DNA of 64,000 bases from Rotaria sp. Silwood1 (GCA_905250075.1 CAJNOP010000080.1:62001-126000), one strand, 5' to 3'. Numbered from the stretch's first letter, positions 23,260-37,300 are shown. Notes: generated by a model not told the origin, from the sequence alone. Numbers and translations are program-made.

Positions 23260-25108
23260 CTTGATGTAAAATTGGTTATCATTGATGCAAAAACAATTCG
23301 AATAGAATATGTAAGCTGCTATTATTTTTCTATTTGATGATGAAACGGCAGGATGGAAAAAAATACCTGACAAATCATCACTCGTAGCCAGGCGAAGAAA
23401 TATCATAAGCACCTAAGATATAATTACTTGTAGCTGTACCAATGAATGTCATAGGTACTTAACACATCATTATTCATGTCTATATAAATGAATATCGTAA
23501 TTAGAGCAAATCACTTGTGGTTTAATGATTTTTAAAGTTATGGACAATATTCTAACAATCAATAGCAAGTTTGTTTTTTTAGTCTATGTATTTCTACATT
23601 ACAAATATTTATCTTTTGATTCTTTTAAATAAATTGACTTTTGTTGATATTCGATTAAAAAGAAACAAACAAATAGAAACCCTAGTAGTTTATCTAACAA
23701 AAGACATCAATTAGATTTTTATTTTTCTTTTATTATTTAATCAATATTTCGTAATGGCAAACAAAAATTTTCATTCTTAATACCATTAAAACTCAAGTAC
23801 TACTATAACTTATTATAGTTTCTTTATCCGGATTCATTAAACAAAAGAAAAATCATAATTTTTCAAATTAGAATTATGATTAACAAACAGAAACCAATTT
23901 GAAATAAGATTATTTTACAAAGAGAAGACTTTCAGATTCGATACTTTTTCAAAAAGAAATACCATTTGCTTTATTCTTGTCAAAATTTAATAGTCATCAA
24001 TGTTGTACTTTAGGTTATCGTATGTGTTGTTAAAATGCTATTATTTGTGTGTATGTTTCTTTCTTATTGCTTGGTAAATCAAAAAAAACAACAATCGACC
24101 AATAACAACATGAAAGAAAAACAAACAAAAGAAAGAAAAAAAAGATTCAACGAAAGACAATAAGACAAAAAAAAAAGAAAGAAAAGAAACGGAAAGAATA
24201 TCATCCAAGAACTTCACATACACACACACACGTGATAAACACACAGATAAAGATGAAGTGTACTGTTGCAAGATTATGTGTTTATTTTTTTCCCGGTTTT
24301 TTTTTTGTCAATGTAAAAAGGCAATGATTTAACAAAAAAAAAAGGAGAAAAAAAAAACAAAGTGATTACATAAGATATTTTGCTCTAAACGAATTTTGTT
24401 TCCACTCAAAACAGAAAACAATTTGATTAATAACAGACATATACGTGTGCATATATATTATCCGGATAACAATATAAGGTTCGTATAGAAACAAAATGAT
24501 AAATCAAAAACAAAACAAAAATGTACACCGAGAAGAACAACAATGTGATCTAATCAAATAGTACTGTTTTCTTTTATTTTGCACACACTTTATAAGATAA
24601 AGTTAAAGTCAATATAGAATATATAACGGTATTTATCAATAATAAAGCAAAAGAAAAACAAATCATATGTTATGATAGTCACATCTGATAAAGAAGGCAA
24701 GAGACGAAAAAAGAAAATGCCATAGAGACAAACAAAAACAACAACGAAATAGATCATATGAATATTCCAATCTGAGAGAGAAAGAGCGAGACAGAGACAC
24801 AATTTAGAGATAATGTATGAAAGAATAGGACACATTTAAAAAAAAAAACTGAGCAAAAAAAGTGAATAACAGTTGAATGAAAAACAAAAAAAGAAAATCC
24901 ACCATAAATCGCATGCGTTGAAGACTTATGTATAGGCTTGTTTTTTTGTTTTTGTTTTTGTTGAAGTTTAAGTTGTAGAAAATAAATAAAGAGACTCGGA
25001 CGAAAAAAAACAAAAAACAAAGAACATATTGTTGTGTAATAACAAAAAACAAACGAAACAAAGAAAAAAATAACAACAACAACAAATAATCGATATGATA
25101 TTAAAAAA
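23260..25108. other. Gene-poor, low-complexity intergenic region
   Basis: The plus strand is rich in A and AAAG/AACA runs, which produce Phe-rich frames of up to 125 codons on the minus strand (24041-25131). These have no domain and are composition artefacts. The end probably carries the 3' UTR of eIF4G. Confidence 0.5.
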
Positions 25109-28100
25109 TTAACTTTCTTCTTCTTCTTCACCTCCTTCCAATTCAGTGTCAGCTTGTTCTAACCAAGTAAAAAAATCTTTTGTTGACATTTCAACAACAG
25201 AATGTCCTAAAACAAAAAAAAAAAGAAATATATTAATATTAAACAAAAAAGAATATTCGTTTGTTATATTTACCTTCAGTTTCAGATGGATCTGGATTTT
25301 TAAGCCATTCAAAAAATGCATCTTCACTTACACATTCTTCATCATAGAAAATATCAAATAATAATTGAGCCATTTCTATAAAAGAGATTAGGAAAATTTT
25401 TTTTTTTTGTTTTTGAAAATAAATTCTTACTTGGTGGATGTTCAAGTTTATTAACAAAATTTTGTATAGCATAAACAGCTTGAATTTCAGCATTTGATGT
25501 ATGTTGAATAATTTTCTTAAGAATATTCATTCGTTTTTTTGCAATATCTTCTTGAATTTTTTTTTGTGGTTCACGATTTATTAAACATGCTTCCAAATAA
25601 GATAAAACAATATTACGAATATAATATTTATCTTTTGAATTCATATGCTAAAATTAAAATAAGTAGAAGATACAAAAAAAAAACAAGATCTTATTATACT
25701 GTTTCAATATATGTAATAATTTCTGTATCAGTAACCATTGTACCTTGATCACTAACAGATTTAAATAATCGTACTAATGGCATATCAGCATGTGGTACAA
25801 TAATAGTTTCTTTTATTAATGATGTTGTTTCAGATAACCAATTAAATTCATTAATAAATGAAGAATCAAGAGAATCTATTTTAAATAAATCATTTAATGA
25901 AAAACCGGATGATTGCCAAAATCTTTGTATACGTGATTTTGACTAAAATAAGAATCAATAAGAAATTATTATAAAACCAAAAATATAAATTATTTTTTTC
26001 TTACAGAAAGTTCAATTGCATATCGAATAATATATTGAAATAATTGTTTACATTTTTCATCGGGTACTTGATTTAAAAGAGGTTTTAATAATAACATATT
26101 TGATGTTGGACCACCAATAAATGCACCAAGTATTTCACCAATATATTGCCATATAAGAGGAATATCTACTGCAAAATCTGGAACTAATTCAATAACCATT
26201 TTAAAACTAAAATAAAATAAAGTTTTTTGTTCTTTTTTAATTCTAAATATGTATATATTTCATACCCAGATAGAAAAGCTTCTTCAGATATAATATTTTT
26301 ATGAAGTACAATATCAAGTAAATGTCCAATAGCTTTACGTGCACGTGGTTTAGCTTCTAATACATTTGTAAATAATTCTCGAATAATAAGTGCTTGTTGA
26401 TCAATATTTGTTGTACAAAACTCTTTTACATCTTCAATAGCTTCCTAGAAATAAAAAATAAATTTTGACAAAAATAAAATTCAATTATTATTTAGAATAT
26501 ATATCAAAAATTATAATGAAAATATTTTTATTTCTTAAAGAAATTTTTTTTCTCTCTATAGAATTTAATAGTAAAAAAAAAAAACAATTATATACATTTT
26601 TCTGATATTTAATCTTTTTATATTAAATCAAATTTCAATTAGAATTATTTATTATGATACTTAGAGAATAAAATTTACTATTAAAAAACGAAAATCCTAC
26701 CATAGACAACTTAGATCATCCGTAAAAATGACTTCAATACAAATTTCTAATATAAAAAAAGCTACTATCAAACTATATTGAGATAAATTTCTTTTTCAAA
26801 AATATTTAAAATAATTTCATCATTAGTTTTACTATATTCAAAATATTTCATATTTACCTGTATAGGTCGATCATCATTATCAGAATAATTTTCTGTATAT
26901 TCTTCAATTAATGAATGTACATGTCCGATAGTTTTTTCTTCATCATATTCAATTTTTGATAGATTAGTATTATTTATTGTTGATATAGATATTTTATTTG
27001 ATGATACTATTGTATTAACATTTGATTCACGTGATTGTTCACGACTAAGATTACGTGTATTTGTCATTGAAACATTATTTGAACTAGGTATTCCAGCACC
27101 ACTTGATCTTCGTGATGATTCCGAAGAATTTTCACGTAATAATTCCTATAAATAAATGAAAAATAAACAATGAAAGATTTCTTTTTTTTTGTTGTTGTTG
27201 TTATTATTATTTTACGCGAGATGTTTGAGATTGTAAAGGATAAGTAGATGTGCCATTCGATGTACCAATTTTAGATCTTATTTGTGTAGTAGGACCAGCA
27301 GGAGGTTTACCACTTCTAAAAATATTTAATTTTTTTTTTAGAAATCATACTTTAGAAGATAGAAAGAATATAATTCATCGATAGCTTATTAAAATTTTTT
27401 AAGATGCCGCTGATTTATTGTTTTTAAGTTACCATGGTAAATTCTTCAGGCTATTTTACTTGACACATGATTTAAGTCAACACTTGAACATCATTTCGAA
27501 ATGAGAAAAAACTTGTTTTTCAAAATTCAATTTCATTCAAGAATTAGAAATATATATAGAAAGTGATAATTAATAACTTCTAATTTTCATGTATGAGAAT
27601 GTATTGTCTAAGAAAATTTTCAATATGATTTATGTACATGAAACAAAAATTGATATTAAGATCTATTTCAATAAGAAAAAAAAAAATTTTAGAAAATATT
27701 TTGTAATTTTTCTTTTTTCAACTGATTTATTTGCAAAAAAAAATCGATATCTATATCAATTTGTTCTAAAACATTAGTGTGTAAGGCTGACAAAATGAAT
27801 CTCCCTGTATATGACAAAAATTAATTAAACTAGAAAGCTGCATTCAATAGAATATCATTCGTATAGTTTCAACTATTTTTATTTTATGCGCACAATCATA
27901 AAACAATGAACTTTTTTATTATTGTATATAGGATCATGTACTAATATATATAGGGTGTCTGAAAAGTCATTAAAGTTAGAAAAATTTGAATATCTCCATT
28001 ACGGCTCGACCAAAGGGACTCGTTTTTTTTTTATACCAAGGATAGAGACATGGTCACACTCCAAATTCATACGGACAAAGTTATTGAGAACCTTTTGTTA

Positions 28101-31100
28101 AATATCACTATTGATCTTAATAAGAAAATTTTACTTTTTCACAGATAGGCAAAAAAAAACAATATTCTTAACAAAGCTTCTCTCTAATCTTGTCCGTATA
28201 GATTTGGAGTGTCAACATACCTCTATCGTCGGTAAAAAAATCAGCTGGTTTGCTAGAACCATAATGGAGATACTCGATTCTCTTTTCGATAAAGTGACTT
28301 TTGCACTATCCTGTATATTTTCTTTTTTCTACCTATGAAAAAGTAAAATTTTCTTATTGATACTTAAATAAGGTTCTCAATAAGTTTGTCCGTATGGATT
28401 TGGAGTGTGAACATATCTCTATTCTTGGTAAAAAAAATGAGTCCCTTTGGTCGAGCCATAATGGAGATATTCAAATTTTTCTAACTTTAGTAACTTTTCG
28501 AACACCTTATATTCGAAGTTCATTCAGTCAGCTACCTTCTTTATTCAAGCGATAATCAAGTTATACTTGTGAATGATAAAGAAATGTATTTCAAAAATTG
28601 TCTTGTGATTGGCAAGAGCAGATACATCGTTTTTTCATATTTTAATTTTATAAAGATTGCATTAATAGAATCTATTCTATAATTCTTACCGTGCAGTATT
28701 TGGACGATCATTTTCAGGTTTTTTTTCAGCTGCTGATCCTCTAGACCATGCACCTTGTGGAGCTAAATTTAATGACTATAAAAAAGAAAAAATAGATTAT
28801 TTAAATTTTATTATATAAAAATATTTCTTACTAATGCTCCTTGATTTCGTTTATCATTTGATTGTAATTGTCGTACTGAATTAACAGTAAAACGATTTGC
28901 ACTTTGTTCATCATCTATTCGATTTGATTGTTGTTTATTACCACTACCACGACTACCACGTGATTCAGTATATTGTTGTTGATTACCTCCATAATTATTA
29001 CTGCCACCAGTACGACTCGATTCACGACGTAGTTGTTTATCACGTTCTTGATCACGTTCTTGTTGTTCACGTTTGATTCGTTCTTGTTCATGAATTTCAT
29101 CAATTGTTGTTGGTTTGGATTCAGCTCGACGAGCAACCCAATTAGCCTAATAAATAAATATATATATGTAATATGAATAAAATATAAATAATTATCTTAC
29201 TTTTCTAAAATCCATAACATCTTGAATCATAAATCGTATACGTGCTGATGTTTGTCGTTGTGTAATAATACTTTCTAATTCATTATAATATTTTTCTAAA
29301 AGTTTTCGATTTGGTGACTAAAAAATAAATAAAAAGAAAAGATTTATAAATCGTATTAATATATAAAAGATTAAATTATATAATATATATATATATCAAG
29401 CAAGTGCAAGCAAGACATTATGTGCATATTGATTATTTTTAACACTCACTTTCTGAAGTAGACATAAGCAAAAAAAAAAAGAGAAAATAAAATAAGATAT
29501 AAAAAAGAAAATTCTTAATTTTAATAGAACATACCTTTTCACTTGTTTTAAGATCGAGCTCTTTACCAATAGTATTTAACAGTTTACATAAACATTCAAG
29601 ACTTTCTTCGTCCGTTTTATCTTTAAGTAAATATTCAATACAATCATACATAATTGTATCTGTTAACATTTGTAATTTAAATAATTCACCGATAAAACTA
29701 AAAGAAAAATTAATTTTTTATAGAACTGTTTCTTTCTTTTTTTTTTATCTTTCAGAATATAATATCTATTATCTAAATCAATGGTAATGAATTAGAAACA
29801 TTGAAGTGCTATCGAATAGAATCCTAGAGGAGAAAAACAACTTAGCTTTAGTTTATTTACGATCTTTTTGAAAAAAAAAAGCACCTCTGATGAAATTTTT
29901 TCTATTTAAATTTTACCATATATTATCATTTAATTTTACTTACAAAATATTGCCTAATTTTTTTCGTTTAGCTTTAGCTAAATTTTCTTCTAATTTTTCA
30001 GATTCTTCTTTTTGAAGTTTTTCATCTGTAATAGCTTCAACTTCAATTTTTCGTTTTTCATATCCAATATCTTGTCGATAATCATTTTCAAATTCTTTTT
30101 GACAACGTGTTAATAATAATTGTCGAAAACTATGTGTTATTCTTTGTCCATTTGCATCTGGTACAGTAACTTGTTTACGTTGAAAAGATTGACATAATCT
30201 AGCATAAAGAAATGAAAATTTTGGTTCTTCAACTGCTTTTGTAAATATATTTGTTATTATTCCATCTAAACGTTCATAACGATCAAGTTCAAGATCATCA
30301 AGTTGTTTTAATAATTTATCATATGTTTGTGGTGTAAGTTTATTTAATATTGATTTAACATCACGTAAAAATTTTTCATTTAAATCAATTTTATTACGAT
30401 CAATTGTTGTATATGGATTATCAGATCGATTAGCTAATGGTGGTTTTTCTATAGGTGTTTGTGGTCCTCTGCTAACACTATTTTGTGATGCACGAATAAT
30501 AGGTGTATCAGTAACACCATCAATTGATTTAAGAGCAACTGGTCGTTTTTGTGAAATAGGATCGGATCGTTTATTAAGAAGTTCTTGTTTAGTATAACTA
30601 TGACGTTTTGATATTGATGGAGTTTGAACAATATTTATTGATTCAAATTCAATATCATTCGATGATATAGGTGTTTCAGGCGATGTAATATTTTCTACAG
30701 ATTCTGTACTAGATAATGATGGTATAGATTGAAATTCATTTATTGTATTGGAATCAATTGTTGATATATTTTCATTATTAGTGCTATTTGTTGAATTATC
30801 AGTTGTATCATTGGACTAAAAATACAAAAACAAAAAAAAAAATGTTTTTATTATTGTTTTGTAATAATTATTTTTTTTAAAATTAATACCCGATGATTTC
30901 GAATATAAGATCTTTGTTTTCGATATCGTTTATTTTTTATAACCATAATTACACGTTCGATTTAAACAAAGTGCATTTTTTGAAAGAATAACTATATCCT
31001 TATATGTCTCTGACTGTTTGCTTATTCTCGTTGAGAAATAAAATATTAGGCTTTTTTGTTTTCTTATTTTCTATGTTATTTCACAATTATGTTGTTTACG

Positions 31101-33226
31101 ATTATATGCTATATATATATATATGGAGAGACATATTTCCTAGGCAGAACGAGAAAGAAAAGAATAAAGTCTCTGATGATTCATATAAACAAACATATAA
31201 TATACTAGATGAAACTGGAAAAAGAAGGAATCATGAAGATGACCTATTTTTCTTTAAGTTCGAAACAAAAGAAAAAAAAAATGACTACATAAAATAATTT
31301 TTTTTCCTAGTGCAAAACGAGTAATGCCATCGGTCTTTATAGGGGGATCTTGTTCAATAATATAAAACGAAAAAATATTATATCAATAAGACGGAGATTT
31401 CTTCTAATAGTAAGTGATAAGAGAAGATAGAACTGAAGGGAAAAACTTAGTAATACGACTAATTTTTAAAGTACAAAAAAAAAGGACGAAATAAAATAAA
31501 TTTCATTTTTTTCCCAGTATAAAATGAGTAATGTCGTTTATTTTTATAAGTTTTTGTGCAATTATCAAGAACGAAAAAAATAAAATAAAATATTTACTGT
31601 TGACATAATTGTTTCAAGTTGTTCTTGAGAACTATTTTGATCGTGTTTGTCATCTTGAATATTTGATTTATCTTCATTGATATTTTGAATAGGAATATCC
31701 GGATCACCTGGTTGAGGTTGTTCAGTTAATTGATTTAATGTTGATGTTGTAGATTCTGTTAGAGATGTTGAGTTTGATTCTGGTGTAACATCTTCTGTTG
31801 GTTTTTCTTTCGTTATTTTTTCATCAGTCGAATCATCAGTTGATGATTGATTTGTATTCTAATAAACAAATAAATAATTTTTGAAAAGAAAAAAAATTCA
31901 AATACGTAATACAATTTGTTAATTTTCTAAGATATAAATTTCTTGTTTAGAAACTCTCAATATAATCCAACAAGGCTCTTTTTTTTTTAAATACCTTATC
32001 TGTTTGAACAATTGGATCTAATAAACGAGCAAATTGTTGTCGAAATACTTCTCGTTTTTGTGTTGTATTTGTATCATCCGTTGTTTTAGAATGTATTGTT
32101 GTTGAATCAGTTGCTGATTCTTTTTGACGATTCTCATCATTTGCTGTTGTTGAAGATGTATGAGTCGTTGGATTTAATTCTAAAGCTTTTTGTGAAACTG
32201 GATCAACAATAGGTATTGGGTGTTTTGTACGTTTTTCTAAATGAATAATAAATAGAAAATTTTTTCTATAATAATATTAAAAAAAAATGAAAATATTTTT
32301 TTATACCTTTTGAATGAGATGGTTGAGATGATATACCATGTTGTTGATCAATCTAAGAAAATAAAAATAAACAAATAATATTTTTAAAATAATAAAAATC
32401 TAAATAATTTTTACTGATGATGTTTGAGATGTTTGCGTTTTATGAGTTTGTGATAATTGCGTTGGTTGTTGATTATTAGCAATAGAATATTGCGATTGTG
32501 ATTGTGATTGATTAGATATTTGTGATGATGATGTTGGTTGTGGAAAATTTTGTGGTGAAAATGTTTGTGGCATAGGATGACCTAGAATAATGAATTTAAG
32601 CTTGTTTTTTTTGTTAAATTTTCTACAAAAATATATAAATTTACGATAAAATGGTGATGGAGAATACATATGTTGTGTTTGTTGTATATTACTATTTCCA
32701 TATGGTGAATATGCTGATGGTGGGTAAAAACCTGGAGTTCCACTAGAAGCTTCATTCGGTGGTCGAATAATAGGAATATATGAATTCTATTCGAACAAAA
32801 AATAAAAAATAAAAAGAATCATTTGTATATCAAAATATTTACTTGTGCTCGTGGATTATTTGGATGAAATTGTGCTTGTAAATAAGAATAATTGTAAATA
32901 GGTTGTTGTCCATAAACGTTTGACACTGATGGATTATAAAACTAAACAGTACGAATTTAATTTAAGATACAATTACAACAAAAAAAAAAATTTTTTTTCT
33001 ATTTCATTCTTACTGGTGCACTCATATGTTGTGATTGTGCAAATGTATTTGAGTTTGTCATGGGATAATCTATAAATATTAAGTAGAACAATCTTTAATG
33101 AATTGTATATAAATAAAGAACAAACATACGTTCTATTCCATTTGATAGATAATAACCAGCTGTTGCCGGATGTGTTCCTGTTGAATTAGTATAATATGTT
33201 TGTTGATCAGTATTCATTGATTGCAT
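25109..33226 (-). CDS. EIF4G: Translation initiation factor eIF4G
   Basis: Twenty-one exons give 1363 residues: 33226-33130, 33069-33014, 32941-32843, 32786-32645, 32581-32415, 32352-32307, 32236-31995, 31858-31598, 30815-29944, 29697-29535, 29317-29201, 29146-28832, 28775-28690, 27315-27216, 27145-26858, 26444-26266, 26206-26005, 25942-25700, 25647-25431, 25375-25274, 25206-25109. The N-terminus is Gln/Ser/Tyr-rich. YTKQELL at 444-450 fits the eIF4E-binding pattern Y-x4-L-hydrophobic. The MIF4G domain (about 515-755) includes [11 protein letters not shown] and [12 protein letters not shown]3 starts near 995; the W2 domain ends the protein with DFFTWLEQ and an acidic tail. eIF4G bridges eIF4E, eIF4A and eIF3 at the mRNA cap. 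The eIF4E site and W2 domain together point to animal eIF4G1/3 rather than DAP5. Orthology within eIF4G1/3 is not resolved. Confidence 0.93.
27950..28510. mobile_element. Mariner-like non-autonomous element in an eIF4G intron
   Basis: The ends are long inverted copies: AGGGTGTCTGAAAAGTCATT at 27952, and AAGGTGTTCGAAAAGTTACT read on the minus strand from about 28508. The pairing continues for about 190 bases with around 10% mismatch. A TA lies at each border. Between the arms, about 28190-28320 is a third, diverged copy in the orientation of the right arm (TTGGAGTGT...CATAATGGAGATA), so the element is composite. It fills much of the 1374-base intron between the exons ending at 28690 and starting at 27315. 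Confidence 0.75.
30890..30946 (-). promoter_or_regulatory. EIF4G: Putative alternative first exon of eIF4G
   Basis: Inside the ~780-base intron between the exons ending at 31598 and starting at 30815 lies ATG plus 18 codons ([19 protein letters not shown]), ending at a GT donor in phase 0. Spliced to the exon at 30815 it continues the eIF4G frame. A TAA lies six codons upstream in the same frame and no acceptor lies between, so it can only be a first exon. The isoform would lack residues 1-370 but keep the eIF4E site, MIF4G, MA3 and W2. The promoter would lie at about 30950-31590. This is inferred from sequence only. Confidence 0.5.
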
Positions 33227-34047
33227 TAATAAAATTTAATAGAAAATATGAGAAATATATAGAAATGATAGGGTTTTTTTTCTGTGTATATCTGATTGAT
33301 ATATTATTTCAGTTTATATAGATATATAATACCGATTCATTTCAAGTAAACTTTAATAAATTGCTGAATTCTCACTGTTCAAATATCAATATATATATAA
33401 CAGATAAATGATAACCTTGTAATTAATAACGATGATTAATATATATATAAATAACAGTTAAAAGAATAATAACACTAATAATAAAATGTTAGTTAAGTTT
33501 TATCGATATAATGCGGACGAATTAAGTTGTTTTGTAATATGAGTAAATACTAAAAAATAATGAAAATATTTTATGGGTCAATGATGGAAAAAAAAAAACA
33601 AATTTTCTTTTTTATAAGTGGATGATTAGCTTGTATGTATGAAAATATATACTCGAGACCCGTGCGTCCCATATGTAAAAAGAATAAGTGAAGAAAAGAG
33701 CAAGAAAGACACATCGATGTTGCTGTTCGTTTCTCTTTTTTTTTTTTTTTTATTTTTACGTATTGTTCTATGCGTGAGAGAAAAAAAAATCTAATTTAAA
33801 GAAAAGAAATTTCGAAATTTTTTTTTCTTCTATGAGGATATCACATCTATTTTAATTGGTTTATGTTCATCAATCGAATTTGAATTCTTTTAGTTAGTAG
33901 CCTCCGAATCGATTTTTTCTTATTTTTATTTAAAGAAAAAAAGCAAAAGAATCAAATAAATTTTCAAACAAATATTCTTTTCTTGATTACTAATTATTAA
34001 TGTAGACTGTTTAATATAAGATGTCACTAGTTTCTATTGATTACAGA
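33227..34047. other. Intergenic, upstream of eIF4G and 3' of the R-SNARE gene
   Basis: AT-rich, with TATATATA runs near 33400-33450 and a T tract near 33735-33751. It presumably holds the eIF4G promoter. No motif was assigned. Confidence 0.4.
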
Positions 34048-34329
34048 TTAAAACATAAGTATAATAAAACCAAATAATAAAAGACAGAAGATAATAATAC
34101 CAATAATCAGCATTAATATCAATTGAATACTTCGACAATTATTTTTCCAACATGTTCGCCATTTAACTTTTTCTGAAACTTGTTGAAATACTTTGGTTTT
34201 TTTTTCTAGTTTTTCAGCTGCTTCACCAAGTTCAATCAGATCATGATTTCGTGTTCTTACTAAATGTAAACTTTTTACAAGTACATTTTTCGCTTGATCA
34301 ATACTTTCTTGAAGTGTCTTGGTTGACAT
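34048..34329 (-). CDS. R-SNARE, VAMP/synaptobrevin-like
   Basis: An intronless frame of 93 residues. Residues 5-65 form a SNARE heptad helix. Aligning LVRTRNHDLIELGEAAEKL with VAMP places an Arg at the ionic zero layer. A WKNN stretch before the membrane resembles the VAMP WWKN motif, and residues 70-93 are a hydrophobic C-terminal anchor (LILMLIIGIIIFCLLLFGFI). R-SNAREs sit in vesicle membranes and pair with Qa, Qb and Qc SNAREs to drive fusion. There is no longin domain, and length and layout match the short brevins. The lack of introns is unusual among its multi-exon neighbours and may mean a retrocopy or a naturally intronless gene. Which VAMP it corresponds to is not clear. Confidence 0.82.
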   Translation of the reverse strand: MSTKTLQESIDQAKNVLVKSLHLVRTRNHDLIELGEAAEKLEKKTKVFQQVSEKVKWRTCWKNNCRSIQLILMLIIGIIIFCLLLFGFIILMF

Positions 34330-37300
34330 TGTAAAGTAAATGAAAAATAATTTTATATTTGCTTGACCGTCTATCGTAACTTTCTTGCTTTCTAATGAAG
34401 AGAAGAGAAAAGTGATACTATTTATGTCTATAGGATTTTGTTTTATAAAGAAATATGTCAGAAGCTAACAGTTATATGTTAAATATAAATGTGACAAATG
34501 ACAGAGCTATTCTATATTGTTTTTTCTTTTTCTTTTTTATTAAATATTTTATTATAATACATTACAATAATAATCTAACCAATTCTCTTCTATACGTCAA
34601 TCTCATTTATTATGTAGGTAGTAGATGACGATAGTACTTGTTTTTATGAATATTCTTATCGTTGAACGGCTAAGTGAAATTTATTTTATCAGTGAGATTG
34701 TCTAGTACAAAGTTCAATGAACTACAAAGAAAATCTAATTTTTGTATTCAGATAGTTTTATCACGTCGGAATATATTTAAATTTTTCCAGACTAAAATAA
34801 ATATTTTTCTTTCTATATAGATTTTGATTGACTTTATAAAAGAAAAATTATAATTGATACTTAATTATGAATTATCGTATAGGTTTTTATAATAATTTTA
34901 TTATTTTTGTAAAACTCTCGATAAATTAGAAGATTTGAAATCTTCTACTCTGTCTTATCGTTCACAAGTTACAGAGAGGTCTCATAATAGATTGTTAGTA
35001 TACGAGTGCTTGTAGATTAACACAATTAATCAGATCTTTAAATTTGATACGATTTACAAAAGTACAAAATTTTCTAAAGAAAAAAATAATAAAGCATTCG
35101 CAAAATTTATCCTTTCATATAGCTGAATAGTTAAACGAGAGAAAATTTCAAAATATTTTAATCAATGTTATTTAATCCAATTCATGTTGAGTTTTGCTGA
35201 GTGTAGATGCAATTCGTTCTAGATGAAATGTAATTCAGACTCAATTATGATTTTCTACGTCACATGAAGAAGCAGTTTGAAACAAAAACGTTATTGAATA
35301 CAAGTTGATGACATTTTCAGGGTTTTTGAGTCTGTTGCGAAAAAAAAGCGTTTTTACGTCGTTTTGTAACAAAACATGCTTCTTCAAATGTAGAGGGAGT
35401 ACTGCACAGAACACGCCACAACATGTGCCATGGCAAATGCTTTTTTCTACTAAGAAATATGCTCTGCTGTGCCAATAATATGTATGGGCAAAGTACGGTT
35501 TTAAGTGATAAACATCGACATGTCTATAAAGATCTTCTTCGAAACGTGCTGCAAAGGAGTTCTAAACTGTTACTACGACACGTTTTTTTTTTCATAGAAA
35601 AAGCTCACATGTTAAATTAACTATTCTTTTCATTAGTTTCTTTGCTCATGATTTATCAAACTATGAGTGAACACATAACGCAATAAGATACTGATCACAT
35701 AACAAAGAGATGGAAAAGTACATTTGTAACAAATGAAAGTTTGTCAAAACGAGATTTAGAAGTATAAGTGATTATCCATAAGATAAAAATAGGTGTCCTA
35801 TGATGATCAAGATTCACTCTGTTATCTTTTATTCAATTACACCTTTCTCTCATAGGAGATTGTTTTTCTTTCTACAGTTTCATGTCATATCAATTTTCAC
35901 ATTTCTGTTCTCTCTTTCATGACATAGGAGAATTTTTAATTTTCTGTTAGTTTTGTCACCTGAATTTCTCCTTTCTCTCTTATTATGTTTGTTGAAGTTT
36001 TTCCAACTAGTCTATTGTCATGAACGTTTTCATCACGTCCATTTCCATATATAGTGTAATTTCGCAATAACTGAAATTCGAACAGGCATGAATATTCTTC
36101 AATCTTCAGAGTTACTTACCTAAGGGCTTCTCATTCTTTTTGTGATAGGATATAGAATCTCGAAAAGTTTTACAGATTGAATTTGTAGAGCTCTCTTCGC
36201 TAATCATCTTGATAAAAAAATGTTTTAAACTTGATCAATAAATAATACTTCTAGGATCAAAATATTGGAAATCTTAAACTATTCTGACTAATAGAGCGAA
36301 GATGTTGATTAATATTAAGATTGTAGCATCGTTATTTATTGATCAGCAAAGAAAGCTTTCTAACATTCAATCGACGAAATACTATTCCCAGAACCTTATT
36401 TTTTCATGGCTCCGTACTCGTGGAAATCTCCAATGATATCTTTCAAGTCTTCAAAAATTTTCATAATTCTACAGCCCATACTCATCTTATAGACGATCAG
36501 TTTTCCTTCACAATGCATTTTTTGGGTTTGAGCTGTGTACTGTCTATGGAATGAGCATAATATGTGATAGATTTCATTTGCATTAAATAAAATAGATTTT
36601 AATCAAGCGAATGTCATCAATATGATCTTCCATGATACTGATGCAATTAAAATGATGAAAATATTCTTTTTAATTAATACAACTGAAGTATATTAAATTT
36701 TATGTCACCGACATCAGCTTAATGAGGATTGTTTATTCATTGTTCAAGTCCTTCAAATGTCTAAGCTTTAGATAAATATCACAATCAATCTCATGCTTTC
36801 CTTCCTTTCATGAACAAATATCACATGTATGAGTCATACGATTGTAAAACTACAGGAAATAAAAAGAAAGTCTTCTATACAATTTAAATCAGAATTATGT
36901 TAACAGGATATTCAATGATTCAGAAATTTAAAAAAAAATTGTTTTTGATATATGATCAAAGGTTATAGACATTGTCAAAATATACTGTCGAGGCCATCAC
37001 ATGTCTGTCTCAAATTTTGTACTGATTCTCTGATAAGTAAAAGAATCATAATCTAATTCAAATACTTGCACTGTCAAACATATGATTATGAAATACAAGA
37101 TATTATGATTGTTTTTTTTTATAAAGATCAACAAGTTAACTCAAGTGAAAAAATAACATTATACATGTAGGTATCTTATGCAATTCAATTTTTGGTTTCT
37201 AATTTGTCATCTAAATGAAAAATAGCAGTCAAGAATAGCAAATCTTGCTATAGAGTAGATTGAAATTCAAATAAAATTAATGATTTTGAAATACATGAGA

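Noticed and set aside
24041..25131. Several overlapping minus-strand frames up to 125 codons, rich in Phe, Val and Ser
   Set aside because: They arise from A/AAAG-rich plus-strand sequence. They overlap in different frames and show no domain, splice support or codon pattern.
25109..33226. Reading the eIF4G gene as DAP5/NAT1
   Set aside because: DAP5 lacks the eIF4E-binding site; here YTKQELL precedes MIF4G, and MA3 and W2 follow as in eIF4G1/3.
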